Assembly: GCF_000724605.1 (NCBI RefSeq)
Contig: NZ_CP008802.1
Coordinates: 1,736,001 to 1,800,000 of the forward strand
Length of the DNA: 64,000 nucleotides
Direction: 5' to 3'
Origin: Actinotignum schaalii
Lineage (GTDB): Bacteria; Actinomycetota; Actinomycetes; Actinomycetales; Actinomycetaceae
Below, piece by piece: positions 19,030-28,266 of this stretch. Position 1 is the first letter of the stretch. Each line of letters starts with the position of its first letter. The translations under genes were made by a program, and so were the position numbers. The notes under the pieces were generated by a model. It was not told the origin of the DNA and did not search any database. It worked only from the letters and a program-made list of their open reading frames with translations.

Positions 19030-20187
19030 TTAGCGGACAACGTCATAATTAGCGCTGCCCGCATTAATATCGGTGCGCAGGACCAGATCGATATCTTCGT
19101 CGGTGAGGTCGTAGTTGTAGACCCACTTCGTCTTTTCGCGCATGAGCGCGGGCATATCGACCTTAAATTCGCCCGGGTAGGCAAGGGCCGCCACGTAATT
19201 CCAGTACAGCGGGGATTCCGCGCAGGGAACCTGCCAGCGGTACACGCCCAGCGGGGCGCGGTAGACGCGCTTATTCTTAATAGCACTTACTTCGGCCAGG
19301 CGCGGATCGTTATAAAGATCGTCCGGCACGGCCTTATCGAAAGCGGAAAGGAAAATAATTTCCGGATCCCAGGCCAGGATCTGCTCCGGGGAAACAATGC
19401 CATCCTGCACCACATCCGAGGTGGCCATATTCTGAATTCCGGCCACGTCAAAAACGTGCTGCCCGTAGCTCTTTTCCGTATTCGCGGACATCTTTTCCGC
19501 CGAGTAGCTCAGCTGCAGCCCGCGCGGCTTGGGCTTGCCCAGCGCTGCGACCTGCTTGGATATCGATTCCTGTTCGCTGTGCATATAGTCGATAAGCTGC
19601 GCGGCGCGATCTTCCTTGCCGAGGATCTCACCGAAAAGCTTAATCCAGGTTTCCAGATTTTCCTGGGTGCCGTACTTGAGCCCGAGCACCGGAATGCCGG
19701 CTGACTCAATCGGGGTAATAAGATCCTCGCTGCGGTCACCCCACTGAATAAATACGTCCGGATCCTGCACCAGAATGGTTTCCATATTTGGGGTGAACTG
19801 CCGATCCGCGATCACCGGGGTGGTCACGGACGCCGGGAAAATCTTCGAAATAATACCCTGCTTATTAGCGACCAGCAGCGACTCATTAATACCAACAATG
19901 CGGTCCCAGGAGCCGTCCACCGCGGCAATAATGGTGGGCGCGGGAATCACCGCGGAGGCAATTTTTTGCACCGGGCGCGTGACTTCCACCTGGTGGCCGC
20001 GCTGATCGGTCACGGTGATGGGGCCGCTTGCGGCATCGCCCGTGGCGGGGGAGGCCGACGACGCAGCTGCGCTGGCACTACTCGAGCTGGTAGGTGATTC
20101 GGTAGAGGTGGAAGATGCGGAACAGCTCGCCAGTAACCCGGCGCAGAGCGCGCTCAGGGCAACGGTCATGACACGGCGTTTCACCAA
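19030..20187 (-). CDS. Siderophore-type ABC transporter substrate-binding lipoprotein
   Basis: 385 residues. Signal peptide with lipobox LLASC (Cys22), a Ser/Ala-rich linker, then a FecB/TroA-fold binding protein: ITVTDQRGHQVEVTRPVQKI, DPDVFIQWGD, SPEQILAWDPEIIFLSAF and WNYVAALAYPGEF. It is the first gene of a five-gene minus-strand operon (binding protein, permease, ATPase, two ThuA-like proteins). An iron box lies 50 bp upstream of its start. Captures a ferric chelate at the cell surface; the exact ligand cannot be told. Confidence 0.9.
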   Translation of the reverse strand: MVKRRVMTVALSALCAGLLASCSASSTSTESPTSSSSASAAASSASPATGDAASGPITVTDQRGHQVEVTRPVQKIASAVIPAPTIIAAVDGSWDRIVGINESLLVANKQGIISKIFPASVTTPVIADRQFTPNMETILVQDPDVFIQWGDRSEDLITPIESAGIPVLGLKYGTQENLETWIKLFGEILGKEDRAAQLIDYMHSEQESISKQVAALGKPKPRGLQLSYSAEKMSANTEKSYGQHVFDVAGIQNMATSDVVQDGIVSPEQILAWDPEIIFLSAFDKAVPDDLYNDPRLAEVSAIKNKRVYRAPLGVYRWQVPCAESPLYWNYVAALAYPGEFKVDMPALMREKTKWVYNYDLTDEDIDLVLRTDINAGSANYDVVR

Positions 20188-20236
20188 TGCTCCTTCGTTA
20201 GCGGCCGGGGCGTGAAACCGGCTCCCGACCTAGTGG

Positions 20237-20255
20237 TTAGGTGGCCCTAACTTTA
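20237..20255 (-). promoter_or_regulatory. DtxR/IdeR-type iron box before siderophore operon
   Basis: TTAGGTGGCCCTAACTTTA matches the 19-bp DtxR/IdeR consensus at about 15 positions (TTAGG-N4-CCTAA core). Located directly upstream of the binding-protein gene, so the operon should be derepressed under iron limitation. Two further boxes with the same spacing lie at about 25612 and 35666. Confidence 0.82.
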
Positions 20256-20352
20256 TGGACTGGAGTGCGGGGTGTCAACCGTTATGTGGCGTGAAAATCC
20301 TTGTAAATGCTTGAAAATCCGGGGGTGGGTATGAGTATGCGCAGAGTTGGCT

Positions 20353-21621
20353 TTATTGGCCCAGTGCGCTGAGCGGGAAAGTGATAACGCCGTCGCCCGC
20401 AGGCCCTGTTATTCCCGTCCCGGTAATGACGGCAAGGAAAGCGGGTTCGCCGCGTTCGGGTGTAATTTGGGCGACCGCTTTTTTGAGATTGTGTGCACCC
20501 TGGGTGATCTGCCCGCCCCCGAGCTTGACTTCGACGCCCGCCCACACACCTCCCGGGAATTCCAACACCGCATCGATTTCATGGCCGTAGGAATCGCGGT
20601 AATGCCGCACGTGCCCGCCCAGGGTCTCAGCGAAAACGCTGAGATCGTGCACAACCGCGGACTCAAAAATAAATCCGAGAGTTTCCAGATCTCGCCGCAG
20701 TGCGGCACTATCCGCGGCAAGTGCCGCGCAGGCGAGCGCCGGGTCGGCCAGGTGATACTTGGGCGATAGGCGCACTTGGGCTTTGGAACGGAGCCGAACC
20801 GACCAGGCCGGAACCGCCTCAATAACGAAAAGCCGCTGGAGAGTATCGAGAAGCGTGGATACCGTTTGCCGACTCGACGCGGGGAAAACCGCATCCAGAT
20901 CCTTTTTGAGAGTGGCGATGGAGACCTCGGTTGCCACTGAGCGAGCCAGGGCTCGAAGCAGATGCAAGATGAGTTGCGGATCTTGGCGCAAGGTAATAAT
21001 CCGAGGAATATCCGCACGCGCAATCTCCTGGAGGTAGCTGGTCAGCGCGAAGGCGGCTGCCTCGCCTTCCAGCTCAAGCATCCCGGGGAATCCCGGGCGC
21101 AGCAGGGCCTCAATCACGGAATCGAGAGAAGGCGTGCTGAGGTTCGGGGAAACGGGCTCCCCGGCGAGGAGCTTGTCGAGGGATACCGTGCCCGAGCTCC
21201 GCCCCTTTTCCTGCCAGGTCATCGTGCGTTGGCGGATGCGGGTGAAACGCCCGGCGCCGGTGTGGCGCGTGATGTCATCTGCCGGAACGGAAGAGCCGGT
21301 GAGAATGAAATTCCCGAAGCCGGGGGAGAAATCCACCGCCCGGCGCACCATATTCCACAGGTCCGGATTGAGCTGCCACTCGTCGAGGAGTCGCGGGCGT
21401 TCGCCTTCCAGAAGCGCATCCGGAGCTATCTGCGCGAGCTGTTGCGCTTGCGGGGTGTCCAAGAAAATGGCGGATTCGCAGTGACGCAGTGCCGTCATCG
21501 TCTTTCCGCAGCCGCGCGGGCCTTCAATGACTAACGCGCCTGACGAGGCGAGGGCCCGGGTGACCAGGCGGTCCAGAGTCCGGGGAAGGTAGGGAATTCC
21601 TGCAACTGCTTCCGTGTCCAT
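20353..21621 (-). CDS. AAA ATPase with DUF4143 / PD-(D/E)XK-like C-terminus
   Basis: 422 residues. N-terminal P-loop VIEGPRGCGKTMTA, Walker B-like RLLDEWQ, then ILTGSSVP (sensor). The C-terminal half has the DUF4143 pattern SPKYHLADPALACAAL, GFIFESAVVHDLSVFA and YRDSYGHEIDAVLEF ... GVEVKLG, a nuclease-like fold. A large, common and poorly understood family, sometimes acquired horizontally, with no assigned physiological role. Stands alone. The promoter region has four copies of a TACAAAATGTAG-like repeat, implying dedicated regulation, perhaps by the protein itself. Confidence 0.85.
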   Translation of the reverse strand: MDTEAVAGIPYLPRTLDRLVTRALASSGALVIEGPRGCGKTMTALRHCESAIFLDTPQAQQLAQIAPDALLEGERPRLLDEWQLNPDLWNMVRRAVDFSPGFGNFILTGSSVPADDITRHTGAGRFTRIRQRTMTWQEKGRSSGTVSLDKLLAGEPVSPNLSTPSLDSVIEALLRPGFPGMLELEGEAAAFALTSYLQEIARADIPRIITLRQDPQLILHLLRALARSVATEVSIATLKKDLDAVFPASSRQTVSTLLDTLQRLFVIEAVPAWSVRLRSKAQVRLSPKYHLADPALACAALAADSAALRRDLETLGFIFESAVVHDLSVFAETLGGHVRHYRDSYGHEIDAVLEFPGGVWAGVEVKLGGGQITQGAHNLKKAVAQITPERGEPAFLAVITGTGITGPAGDGVITFPLSALGQ

Positions 21622-21643
21622 AGCCCTAGTCTAGAGGGTGGGG

Positions 21644-21725
21644 TACAAAATGTAGAGTCCTTACGTTGCATTTTGTAGGCTTTCTACGTTACAAAATGTA
21701 GGGCGGATAGGTTGCAAAATGTAGG
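21644..21725 (-). repeat. Four-copy operator-like repeat upstream of AAA/DUF4143 gene
   Basis: TACAAAATGTAGAG at 21644, inverted CCTACAAAATGCAA at 21666-21679, TTACAAAATGTAGGG at about 21689, and TTGCAAAATGTAGG at 21712. AT-rich in a GC-rich setting and right before the start codon at 21621, preceded on the minus strand by a TAGACT -10-like word only nine bases from the ATG (possibly a leaderless transcript). Confidence 0.65.
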
Positions 21726-21728
21726 ATG

Positions 21729-21765
21729 GGGCCCGCCGGGCTTCTTGAAACGCACCGGCGGGCCC
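21729..21765 (-). terminator. Terminator of the iron-regulated ABC pair
   Basis: GGGCCCGCCGG ... CCGGCGGGCCC, 11-base perfect arms, 44 bp downstream of the last ABC gene on the minus strand. Confidence 0.65.
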
Positions 21766-21808
21766 GTGATATGCACGCGAAGAGCCGCGCTCCGCCGCCG
21801 AAGCGGCG

Positions 21809-23683
21809 CTAATCAGCCGCAGCCCCGAGCTGCCAGCCGGCCGCGCGCCGTCGATCCTCCCAGAACTTCCGGTACAGCCCGCCGTTTGTCAACAGCTCGG
21901 CGTGCGTACCCACTTCGCGCACGGTACCGCCCGCGTCGAGCACCACGATCTGGTCCGCACCCTGCACAGTTTCCAGCTTGTGGGCAATCACCAGCACGGT
22001 TGCCTCCTGGCGCAGCTGCTGAATGCAGGCGCGGATAGCGGCGGTATTTTCCGGGTCGAGGGCCGAGGTGGCCTCGTCGAAAAGCACGATAGGAGCGTGC
22101 TTGAGCAGGGCCCGCGCGATGGATACCCGCTGGCGTTCCCCGCCCGATAGCATCCCGCCGCGTTCGCCCACCGGGCTCTCCCAGCCGCCCGGCAACCGCG
22201 CGGCAATATCGCTCACCCCGGCCATATCCGCGGCTGCCCGCACTTCGGCATCCGTGGCGCCCTCGCGCCCCACCCGAATATTCGCTTCGAGGGTGTCGTC
22301 GTACAGATAAACATCCTGGAACACCATGGACAACTGCGCCATGAGCTGCGCCGTCGTTTGATCACGCACATCCACGCCACCGATCTTCACGCTGCCGCCG
22401 TCCACGTCCCAGAACCGGCACATGAGCCGGAACAGGGTGGATTTGCCGGCCCCGGAGGGTCCCACAATCGCGGTGAGGGTGCCCGGGCGGGCCGTGAAAC
22501 TCACGCCGTCCAGCACCGGGGTATCCGCGCGGTACCCGAAACGAACGTCGCGGAGGGCAACTTCGCCGGGCGTAGGAAGGGCGACGTCGCTAGCGGGCTC
22601 GCTCGGGACAGGTGCATCGAGCACCTCGCGCATGGAGTCAAGCGGGGTACGAGCCACCTCGGTCGCCATCACGAAGGAAGTGAAATCCTCCAGATTCCGC
22701 ATGAACCGCAGCGCCACCCCGAGGAAAGCGAGGGTGGCCGCCGGGTTGAGCAGCCCGCCCGTGCACAGGTGCACCGCCAGCGCGATAAGGCTGACCACCA
22801 GCAGCTGCGCCCCCACCCCGGAAAGCAGATTTGCGCCGATGCCCAGCCACAGCGAACGGCGCTGGGCGGCGAGATTCGCGTTCACGGCGGTATGGAGCGG
22901 CGCGAACGTGGCGGCCTGGCCGGTGGCCCGCAGGATGGGCTGGCACCGGGCGTATTCCACGATCCGGTCAGCCAGATCACTTTCGGTAGCACTGGTGGCC
23001 AGCTCGGAGCGGCGTCGTAAAACCCGGGCCGCGGCGGCCAGCGCGCACAGCAGCGGGAACGCAACCGTGAGGGCGAGCCCCAGCTGCCACTGCCAGATCC
23101 ACATCCCCACCAGCAGCACCAGCGCGGCGGTGGCATTGCGGATAATCGGGGTGGTGAAATGGGCGATGCCCTGGCCGATAGCCATAAGGCCGTCGGTGAC
23201 CAGGCGCGAGAGCGTGCCGGCCCAGCCGGAGCGGAACCAGCCCAGCGGCAGGCGGGAGAGCTGGTCGCCCAGCAGGCTCAGGCTGTGGCGGATCACGTCC
23301 ATGGCGGCGGTGTAGGCCATGACCGCCTGAACGTAGGCGGTGAGCAGGCCGGCCACCGCAAGTCCGGCAAGCACGCTAATCCAGCCGCCCACGCCGAGCC
23401 CGAGGGTCGGGGTGCCGGTGGACCAGGTCAGCGCCAGGGGCACCACGGTGAGCAGCGCGAGCCCCTCGATCATCCCGGAAAGGATGACCAGGATAATCGA
23501 GCGGCGGTAGTAGCCGTGGCCTTTCTCGGTGAGGACCGAGCCGTAGGCGTGTACGAGGAGCGGATCGGAGAAACGCCCGGTGTGCGTGTGGGCGCCGTAC
23601 GTGGTGGGTGCGCTGGTCGCGTCCGCGCGCCCGCCGTCCGCGCGCCCGCCGTAAGTATTCGCGGCATCAGAGTTCTTAGGCAT
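21809..23683 (-). CDS. ABC half-transporter, siderophore-import type, second subunit
   Basis: 624 residues with a polar N-terminal tail (GGRADGGRADATSAP), six membrane helices and an ATPase: Walker A GPSGAGKST, signature LSGGERQRVSIARAL, Walker B IVLFDEATSALD, VIAHKLETV. Starts 8 bp inside the end of the partner gene. Fused-type heterodimers such as YbtPQ and IrtAB import ferric siderophores although they look like exporters; the iron box in front of this pair favours that role over drug export. Confidence 0.82.
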   Translation of the reverse strand: MPKNSDAANTYGGRADGGRADATSAPTTYGAHTHTGRFSDPLLVHAYGSVLTEKGHGYYRRSIILVILSGMIEGLALLTVVPLALTWSTGTPTLGLGVGGWISVLAGLAVAGLLTAYVQAVMAYTAAMDVIRHSLSLLGDQLSRLPLGWFRSGWAGTLSRLVTDGLMAIGQGIAHFTTPIIRNATAALVLLVGMWIWQWQLGLALTVAFPLLCALAAAARVLRRRSELATSATESDLADRIVEYARCQPILRATGQAATFAPLHTAVNANLAAQRRSLWLGIGANLLSGVGAQLLVVSLIALAVHLCTGGLLNPAATLAFLGVALRFMRNLEDFTSFVMATEVARTPLDSMREVLDAPVPSEPASDVALPTPGEVALRDVRFGYRADTPVLDGVSFTARPGTLTAIVGPSGAGKSTLFRLMCRFWDVDGGSVKIGGVDVRDQTTAQLMAQLSMVFQDVYLYDDTLEANIRVGREGATDAEVRAAADMAGVSDIAARLPGGWESPVGERGGMLSGGERQRVSIARALLKHAPIVLFDEATSALDPENTAAIRACIQQLRQEATVLVIAHKLETVQGADQIVVLDAGGTVREVGTHAELLTNGGLYRKFWEDRRRAAGWQLGAAAD

Positions 23684-25550
23684 CTTCGCGTCCTTCCATG
23701 AGCCGCACCCAGAAGGGATGCGTGGCTACTTCGTCCGGGGTACCCAGGGCGGAAATCCGCCCCTGTTCCAAAATGCACACCTGATCCACCCCGAGCACCG
23801 ATTCGGCGTGGTGCGCGATGACGAGCACGGTGCGCCCGGCCACCAAACGGTTGAGGGCGCTTTGGATTTCCGCCTCGCATTGGGGATCGGTGGCCACGGT
23901 CGCCTCATCCAAAATAAGCAGATCGGCGTCGGCCAGCAGCGCCCGCGCGATGGCCAGGCGCTGGTTTTGGCCCCCGGACATCGTGGTATCTTCCCCGAGC
24001 ACCGTGTCCAGGCCCTTGGGGAGGGCGCAGATATCTTCCCAAATATTGGCGGCGCGGGCCGCCTGCTCGATGGCGGCGTCGTCGGCATGGGGGCGCGCGA
24101 GGCGAATATTATCGCGCACGGACATGCGCAGCATTTGCGCGTCTTGGAGCACGAAAGCGACCCGCGCGTAGAGGTCTTTTTCGGGGAGGGTGCGCAGGTC
24201 GCGCCCGTCGAGGAGCACCCGCCCGCTATCCGGATCGCGGAAGCGCGCGAGCATGGTCGCCAGCGTGGATTTGCCCGAACCGGAGGGCCCGAGCAGCGCG
24301 GTCACGGTGCCGCGGCGCAGCGTGAGGGAGACGCCGTCGAGCGCCTGGATGGTGCGCCCGGCGCGCGGATAGGAGTAGCTCACGTTCTCGAAAACAACGT
24401 GCGCGGGTACGACGCCGCCCGCGGCTTCCCCGGTGCGCGCGGCCGCGGGAGCTGCGGGATCGGCTACGGGCGCTTCCAGCTGCGGGAGCTGTTCCACGCT
24501 CGTCACCTCGATAATCCGCAGTGCGGAATTCCCGGCCAGCTGGTAGGACCACATGCTGGTGGAGAGGGTGTCGAAGGTGAGCGGCACGATGAGGCCGATG
24601 AGGGAGCAGGCGATGACCTCGGGGAGAGTGGCGCCGCCAGCCGCCAGGATCAGCGAGCCGAGCCCCATATTGACGAGCAGCACCACCGGCGCGGAAATGA
24701 AGGACATCGCCAGCGCGGAGCCTTTGAGCAGCGGCCCGCACCAGTCCCAGTAGAAATTCCCGAAATCATCGGCGGCGCGCGCGAAGGCGCGGTGCGCGTG
24801 GCCGACTTTCCCGAAGCTTTTGACCACCTGGATGCCTTCCACGAATTCCACCCCGCGCGCGGCGAGGTAGCCGAGCCGGTCGTCCATCTCCGCGGTTTTT
24901 TCGCCCATATCGCGCATCATGAACATTTGCGCCGCGAAATAGAACGGCAGCGGGATGATGGTGAGGAGTCCCAGGCGCCAATTCACGGTAAAAGCGAAAA
25001 TAACGAGGGCGAGCGGGGTGGCGACCGCGGCCGTGGTTTCCACCGGGGCGTGCGCCACCAGGGTGTGCAGCGTGGTGGTGTCGGCCTGGATTGCTTTGCG
25101 GATCTGCCCGGAGCGCGCCCGGGAGAACCACGAGAGCGGCGCGCGCGAAATCTGCGCGATAATGCGCTCTTGGAGCAGGCCGCGCAATGTGAGATCCGCG
25201 AAATGCGTGATGGTGAGCGCCAGGAAGTAGAGGAGCAGCTGGGTGCAAAAAGCCCCGGCAAGTAGTTTCACATTCCAGCTGAGCGCCGCGGTATCTATCG
25301 GCGTTCCCGCGCGCCAGGCCGGCAGTAAAATATCGCCGATGCGCACCAGCGCAATAAACGGCGCCACGGCCACGAGCGAGGAGCACACCGCCACGAAGCG
25401 GCCGAGCAACAGGCGCGGGGCAATCGGCGCCATGAGTTCTTTGAGGGCACGCTGTCCTTGCGCGCGTTTTTCTTTATATGTATCGACACGCGTGGCCGCG
25501 CCGCCGTTCGGGGCGGTGCCGGCATCTGCGTGGGTGAGTTGAGCCGTCAT
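23676..25550 (-). CDS. ABC half-transporter, siderophore-import type, first subunit
   Basis: 624 residues from ATG 25550, with GGAGG six bases upstream. Membrane domain, then ATPase with GPSGSGKST, MSGGQNQRLAIARAL (Met for Leu in the signature) and LLILDEATVATDPQ. The degenerate D-loop (VATDP) suggests one of the two ATP sites is weakened, usual for heterodimers. First gene of a two-gene operon behind an iron box at 25612. Likely moves a ferric siderophore or exports a chelator; direction not decidable from sequence. Confidence 0.82.
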   Translation of the reverse strand: MTAQLTHADAGTAPNGGAATRVDTYKEKRAQGQRALKELMAPIAPRLLLGRFVAVCSSLVAVAPFIALVRIGDILLPAWRAGTPIDTAALSWNVKLLAGAFCTQLLLYFLALTITHFADLTLRGLLQERIIAQISRAPLSWFSRARSGQIRKAIQADTTTLHTLVAHAPVETTAAVATPLALVIFAFTVNWRLGLLTIIPLPFYFAAQMFMMRDMGEKTAEMDDRLGYLAARGVEFVEGIQVVKSFGKVGHAHRAFARAADDFGNFYWDWCGPLLKGSALAMSFISAPVVLLVNMGLGSLILAAGGATLPEVIACSLIGLIVPLTFDTLSTSMWSYQLAGNSALRIIEVTSVEQLPQLEAPVADPAAPAAARTGEAAGGVVPAHVVFENVSYSYPRAGRTIQALDGVSLTLRRGTVTALLGPSGSGKSTLATMLARFRDPDSGRVLLDGRDLRTLPEKDLYARVAFVLQDAQMLRMSVRDNIRLARPHADDAAIEQAARAANIWEDICALPKGLDTVLGEDTTMSGGQNQRLAIARALLADADLLILDEATVATDPQCEAEIQSALNRLVAGRTVLVIAHHAESVLGVDQVCILEQGRISALGTPDEVATHPFWVRLMEGREDA

Positions 25551-25611
25551 CCCATTCCTCCGCGAACAGTAGGAGAGGTGCCCCGCGGGCGATCCGCGGA
25601 GCACCTCCATA

Positions 25612-25630
25612 TTAGGCTTCCCTTACTTCG
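25612..25630 (-). promoter_or_regulatory. Iron box before heterodimeric ABC pair
   Basis: On the minus strand TAAGGGAAGCCTAAT agrees with the TWAGG-N4-CCTAA core and 13 of 18 positions of the DtxR/IdeR consensus. It sits 62 bp before the start of the first ABC gene. Weaker than the box at 20237. Confidence 0.65.
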
Positions 25631-25650
25631 TGGTAAATAGGACTCAGAAA

Positions 25651-28266
25651 TTACCGCGCCGCGGCGGGCACCTCCTCATTTTTTGGTACGACGACGCCGC
25701 TACCGGCTTTCGCCTCGCGGGGCCGGGACGCGCCGGCGTGGCCATCGCGCCGCGTTGTGATGATGGCGGCGAGGACGGTGGCCAGCACCGAAGCAGCGAA
25801 CCATACCCCGAGCGCGCCGGCGTAGGTGGCGGTGTCAATCGGGCCACCGGCAATCGCGGCACGTAGGGCATTGACCGTGTGGGTGACGGGCAGCAGCGGG
25901 TGGACAGCCTGGAAGAAGCCCGGCGCTGTTTCCACCGGGTAGATGCCGCCGGCCGCGCCCAGTTGGATCACGATCATGAGGAGCGCGATGAAGCGACCCG
26001 GGGCGCCGAAAAGCGCAATGAGTGCCTGGTTGATCGCGATATACACAATCGAGGAGGTGACGCAGATAGCCAGGGTGGCGCCCGGGTTAATGAGATCCAC
26101 ATTTCCGAAGGCGTGGAGTATCCCGACCAGCAGGCCCGCCTGCACGATTCCCATGAGCGCCCCGCTAGCAACCGAACCGAGCCCGAGCCGCAGCCCGGAT
26201 AGAAGTGTAGAACTCTCTGTGATGCCACTCGGAAAATCTCGGGTTGTCGCGGAATGAATTCGCGGATGCGCGCTATCTTTCGCCTTTTTGTGTCGCAACA
26301 AGGGCGGCTTCATGAGGTAGAGGCCGATAGCGCCCACCCACATCGCCAGTGCGATGAAGTAGCAGGCGACTGCCGCACCGAAATCACCGACGGGGTGGGC
26401 GCGGGTGGTGCTCAATTCCACCGGGGTGGCCCCCACCCGCTGCATCGTTTCCGATTCGCTCGGGGTGTAGACCGGGATTTTCTCCGCACCTTCGGAGAGC
26501 TTCACTTCCAGGGTGGCGGCGCCTTCGCGCAGGGTGTGCAGGCCATCGCGCAGGGTCTCCTGGTTGGTCGCGAGGGCGGTGGCGCCGCTGCTTACCTGGG
26601 TGGCTCCGGTGTGGGCAGCGCGTGCTCCGGCGGCTAGTTCGGGGGCGCGGGCGGCCAGTTCGCCGCTTCCGGTAGCGAGGAGTGCGGTTCCGTTCGCTAG
26701 CTGGGTGGCGCCGGCGGCAGCGCGGTTGCTCCCGGCGGCGAGGGCATCGAGTTGGCTCGCAAATTCCGTGGTGGCGGCCAGTGCTTGCTGGCCTCCCGCG
26801 GCGGCGCGCTGCGTACCCGCGGCCAGCTGGGTGGCACCGTCCTTGAGCTGCGCCGCCCCGGCGCTCGCGGCCTGCGCTCCGCTGGCAAGCGCGCTCAACC
26901 CGCCGCTTTCGGTGCCTGCGCTAGGCGTGCCGCTCGCGCCGGTAGCGCTGCCCGCAGCCGAACCGCTGCCCGTTCCGTTTTCGCTATCCGCGCCGGATCC
27001 GCCCGCCGTTCTGCTTTCCTCACCTACGAGGGCGGCGATTCCGCCCTGGAGCTGGGTGGATCCTTCAAGAAGCTGCGCTGTGCCGGCCTGGGCCTCGGCG
27101 AGCTTCGCCTTGATCACTTCCGGAGGTAGCACATCGTACATCGCGATGAGGGTGTTCAATCCGTCATTGAGGCTGCTGAGCCCGCCGCTGAGCTTCTCCG
27201 CTCCGGTGCCCAGCTGCTGCGCGCCGGCAAGGGCGCGGTTGGCGCCCTCCGCCAGCGCGTCATTACCTTCCGCTACTTTCTGGCTGCCCGCCGCCACATC
27301 CTGGCTGGCGGCCGCCAAGGTGTCCAGGCCCGCGGCGCTGCGCTCGGCCCCATCTCGGAGCTGGCCGGCCGCCAGGCTCGCGGCACTGGCCCCACCGGCT
27401 ATTTGGGAAACCCCCTCGCTGAGGCTGCTGGCCCCGCCGGCGGCATCGCCTGCACCGGCCGCGAGCTGAGCTGCGCCGTCGTTCAAACGCCCCGCACCGG
27501 AAGCCAAAGTTTCCGTTCCGCTGGCGAGGCTCCCGGCTCCCGCGGCCAGTTCGTCGGCGCCCTGCGCGAGTTGGGTCGCGCCGCCGGTCGCGTCGCGCAG
27601 CCCGGCGCCCAGCTCTCCGGCCCCGCCCGCGGCGGCGCTCAGCTGCTCGCTGAGCGTCCCGAAGGAGAGGTAGATGCCGTCAAGGTACTCGGCCGATACC
27701 TTCTCCGAAACCGCCGCGGTGGCGGTGGAGGCGATGACGCGTCCCACATTGCCGACAATATAGTTGAGGGCGTCGTCGGTGACGAAGGAGAGCCGGGCGC
27801 GGGTGGCGGCTTCCGGGCCGCGCGCCACGGAAGTGGCATCGCTGGAAAACGACGCCGGAATGCTCAGCACCGCGTAGATATCGCCGTTAGCCAGTTTCTG
27901 CCGGGCCTCCGCGGCGGAGTATTCCTGCCACTGGAAGTTCTGGCGTTCCTCGGTTTCCAGGAGCTTGGTGGTGATGTTCGCGCCCAGGTTCACCTCGGAG
28001 CCGTTCAGCTGCGTGCCGCGATCCTCGTTCACAATCGCGGCCGGGATCTCATTGAGGTTGCCGAGCGGGTCGTCGTAGGCGCCGGTGAGAGTCAGGGCGT
28101 AGATCATCGGGATAATGGCGAGCCCGAACATAATAATCGCGGGGCGGATGCGCTCCCGCCAGCTGCGGGCGGCAGCCGGCTGCGCGGCTGGCGCGGCCTG
28201 CCCGGTTTCCGCGGTGGTGCGCGGCGTCGTATCCGGCTGCGGGGCGGTGTTTCGTGATTCGCTCAT
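25651..28266 (-). CDS. YhgE/Pip family membrane protein
   Basis: 871 residues. N-terminal membrane helix (IIMFGLAIIPMIYALTLTGAYDDP) followed by the Pip motif VNEDRGTQLNGSEVNLG. A ~400-residue extracytoplasmic region has many seven-residue repeats of the xLxxGAx type (e.g. GATQLAQGADELAAGAGSLA), interrupted by a Gly/Ser-rich spacer (GTGSGSAAGSATGASG). The C-terminus has five or six helices resembling ABC-2 type permeases. Relatives act in phage infection (Pip), ESX/type VII-like secretion (EsaA) or drug resistance. Overlaps its TetR gene by 4 bp, so both are one operon. Confidence 0.88.
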   Translation of the reverse strand: MSESRNTAPQPDTTPRTTAETGQAAPAAQPAAARSWRERIRPAIIMFGLAIIPMIYALTLTGAYDDPLGNLNEIPAAIVNEDRGTQLNGSEVNLGANITTKLLETEERQNFQWQEYSAAEARQKLANGDIYAVLSIPASFSSDATSVARGPEAATRARLSFVTDDALNYIVGNVGRVIASTATAAVSEKVSAEYLDGIYLSFGTLSEQLSAAAGGAGELGAGLRDATGGATQLAQGADELAAGAGSLASGTETLASGAGRLNDGAAQLAAGAGDAAGGASSLSEGVSQIAGGASAASLAAGQLRDGAERSAAGLDTLAAASQDVAAGSQKVAEGNDALAEGANRALAGAQQLGTGAEKLSGGLSSLNDGLNTLIAMYDVLPPEVIKAKLAEAQAGTAQLLEGSTQLQGGIAALVGEESRTAGGSGADSENGTGSGSAAGSATGASGTPSAGTESGGLSALASGAQAASAGAAQLKDGATQLAAGTQRAAAGGQQALAATTEFASQLDALAAGSNRAAAGATQLANGTALLATGSGELAARAPELAAGARAAHTGATQVSSGATALATNQETLRDGLHTLREGAATLEVKLSEGAEKIPVYTPSESETMQRVGATPVELSTTRAHPVGDFGAAVACYFIALAMWVGAIGLYLMKPPLLRHKKAKDSAHPRIHSATTRDFPSGITESSTLLSGLRLGLGSVASGALMGIVQAGLLVGILHAFGNVDLINPGATLAICVTSSIVYIAINQALIALFGAPGRFIALLMIVIQLGAAGGIYPVETAPGFFQAVHPLLPVTHTVNALRAAIAGGPIDTATYAGALGVWFAASVLATVLAAIITTRRDGHAGASRPREAKAGSGVVVPKNEEVPAAAR

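Noticed and set aside
21809-25550. Calling the ABC pair a multidrug exporter
   Set aside because: The iron box in front makes a siderophore role more likely; kept open in the entries.
26513-27469. Ala/Pro-rich plus-strand frame opposite the YhgE/Pip gene
   Set aside because: Shadow of the heptad repeats on the other strand.
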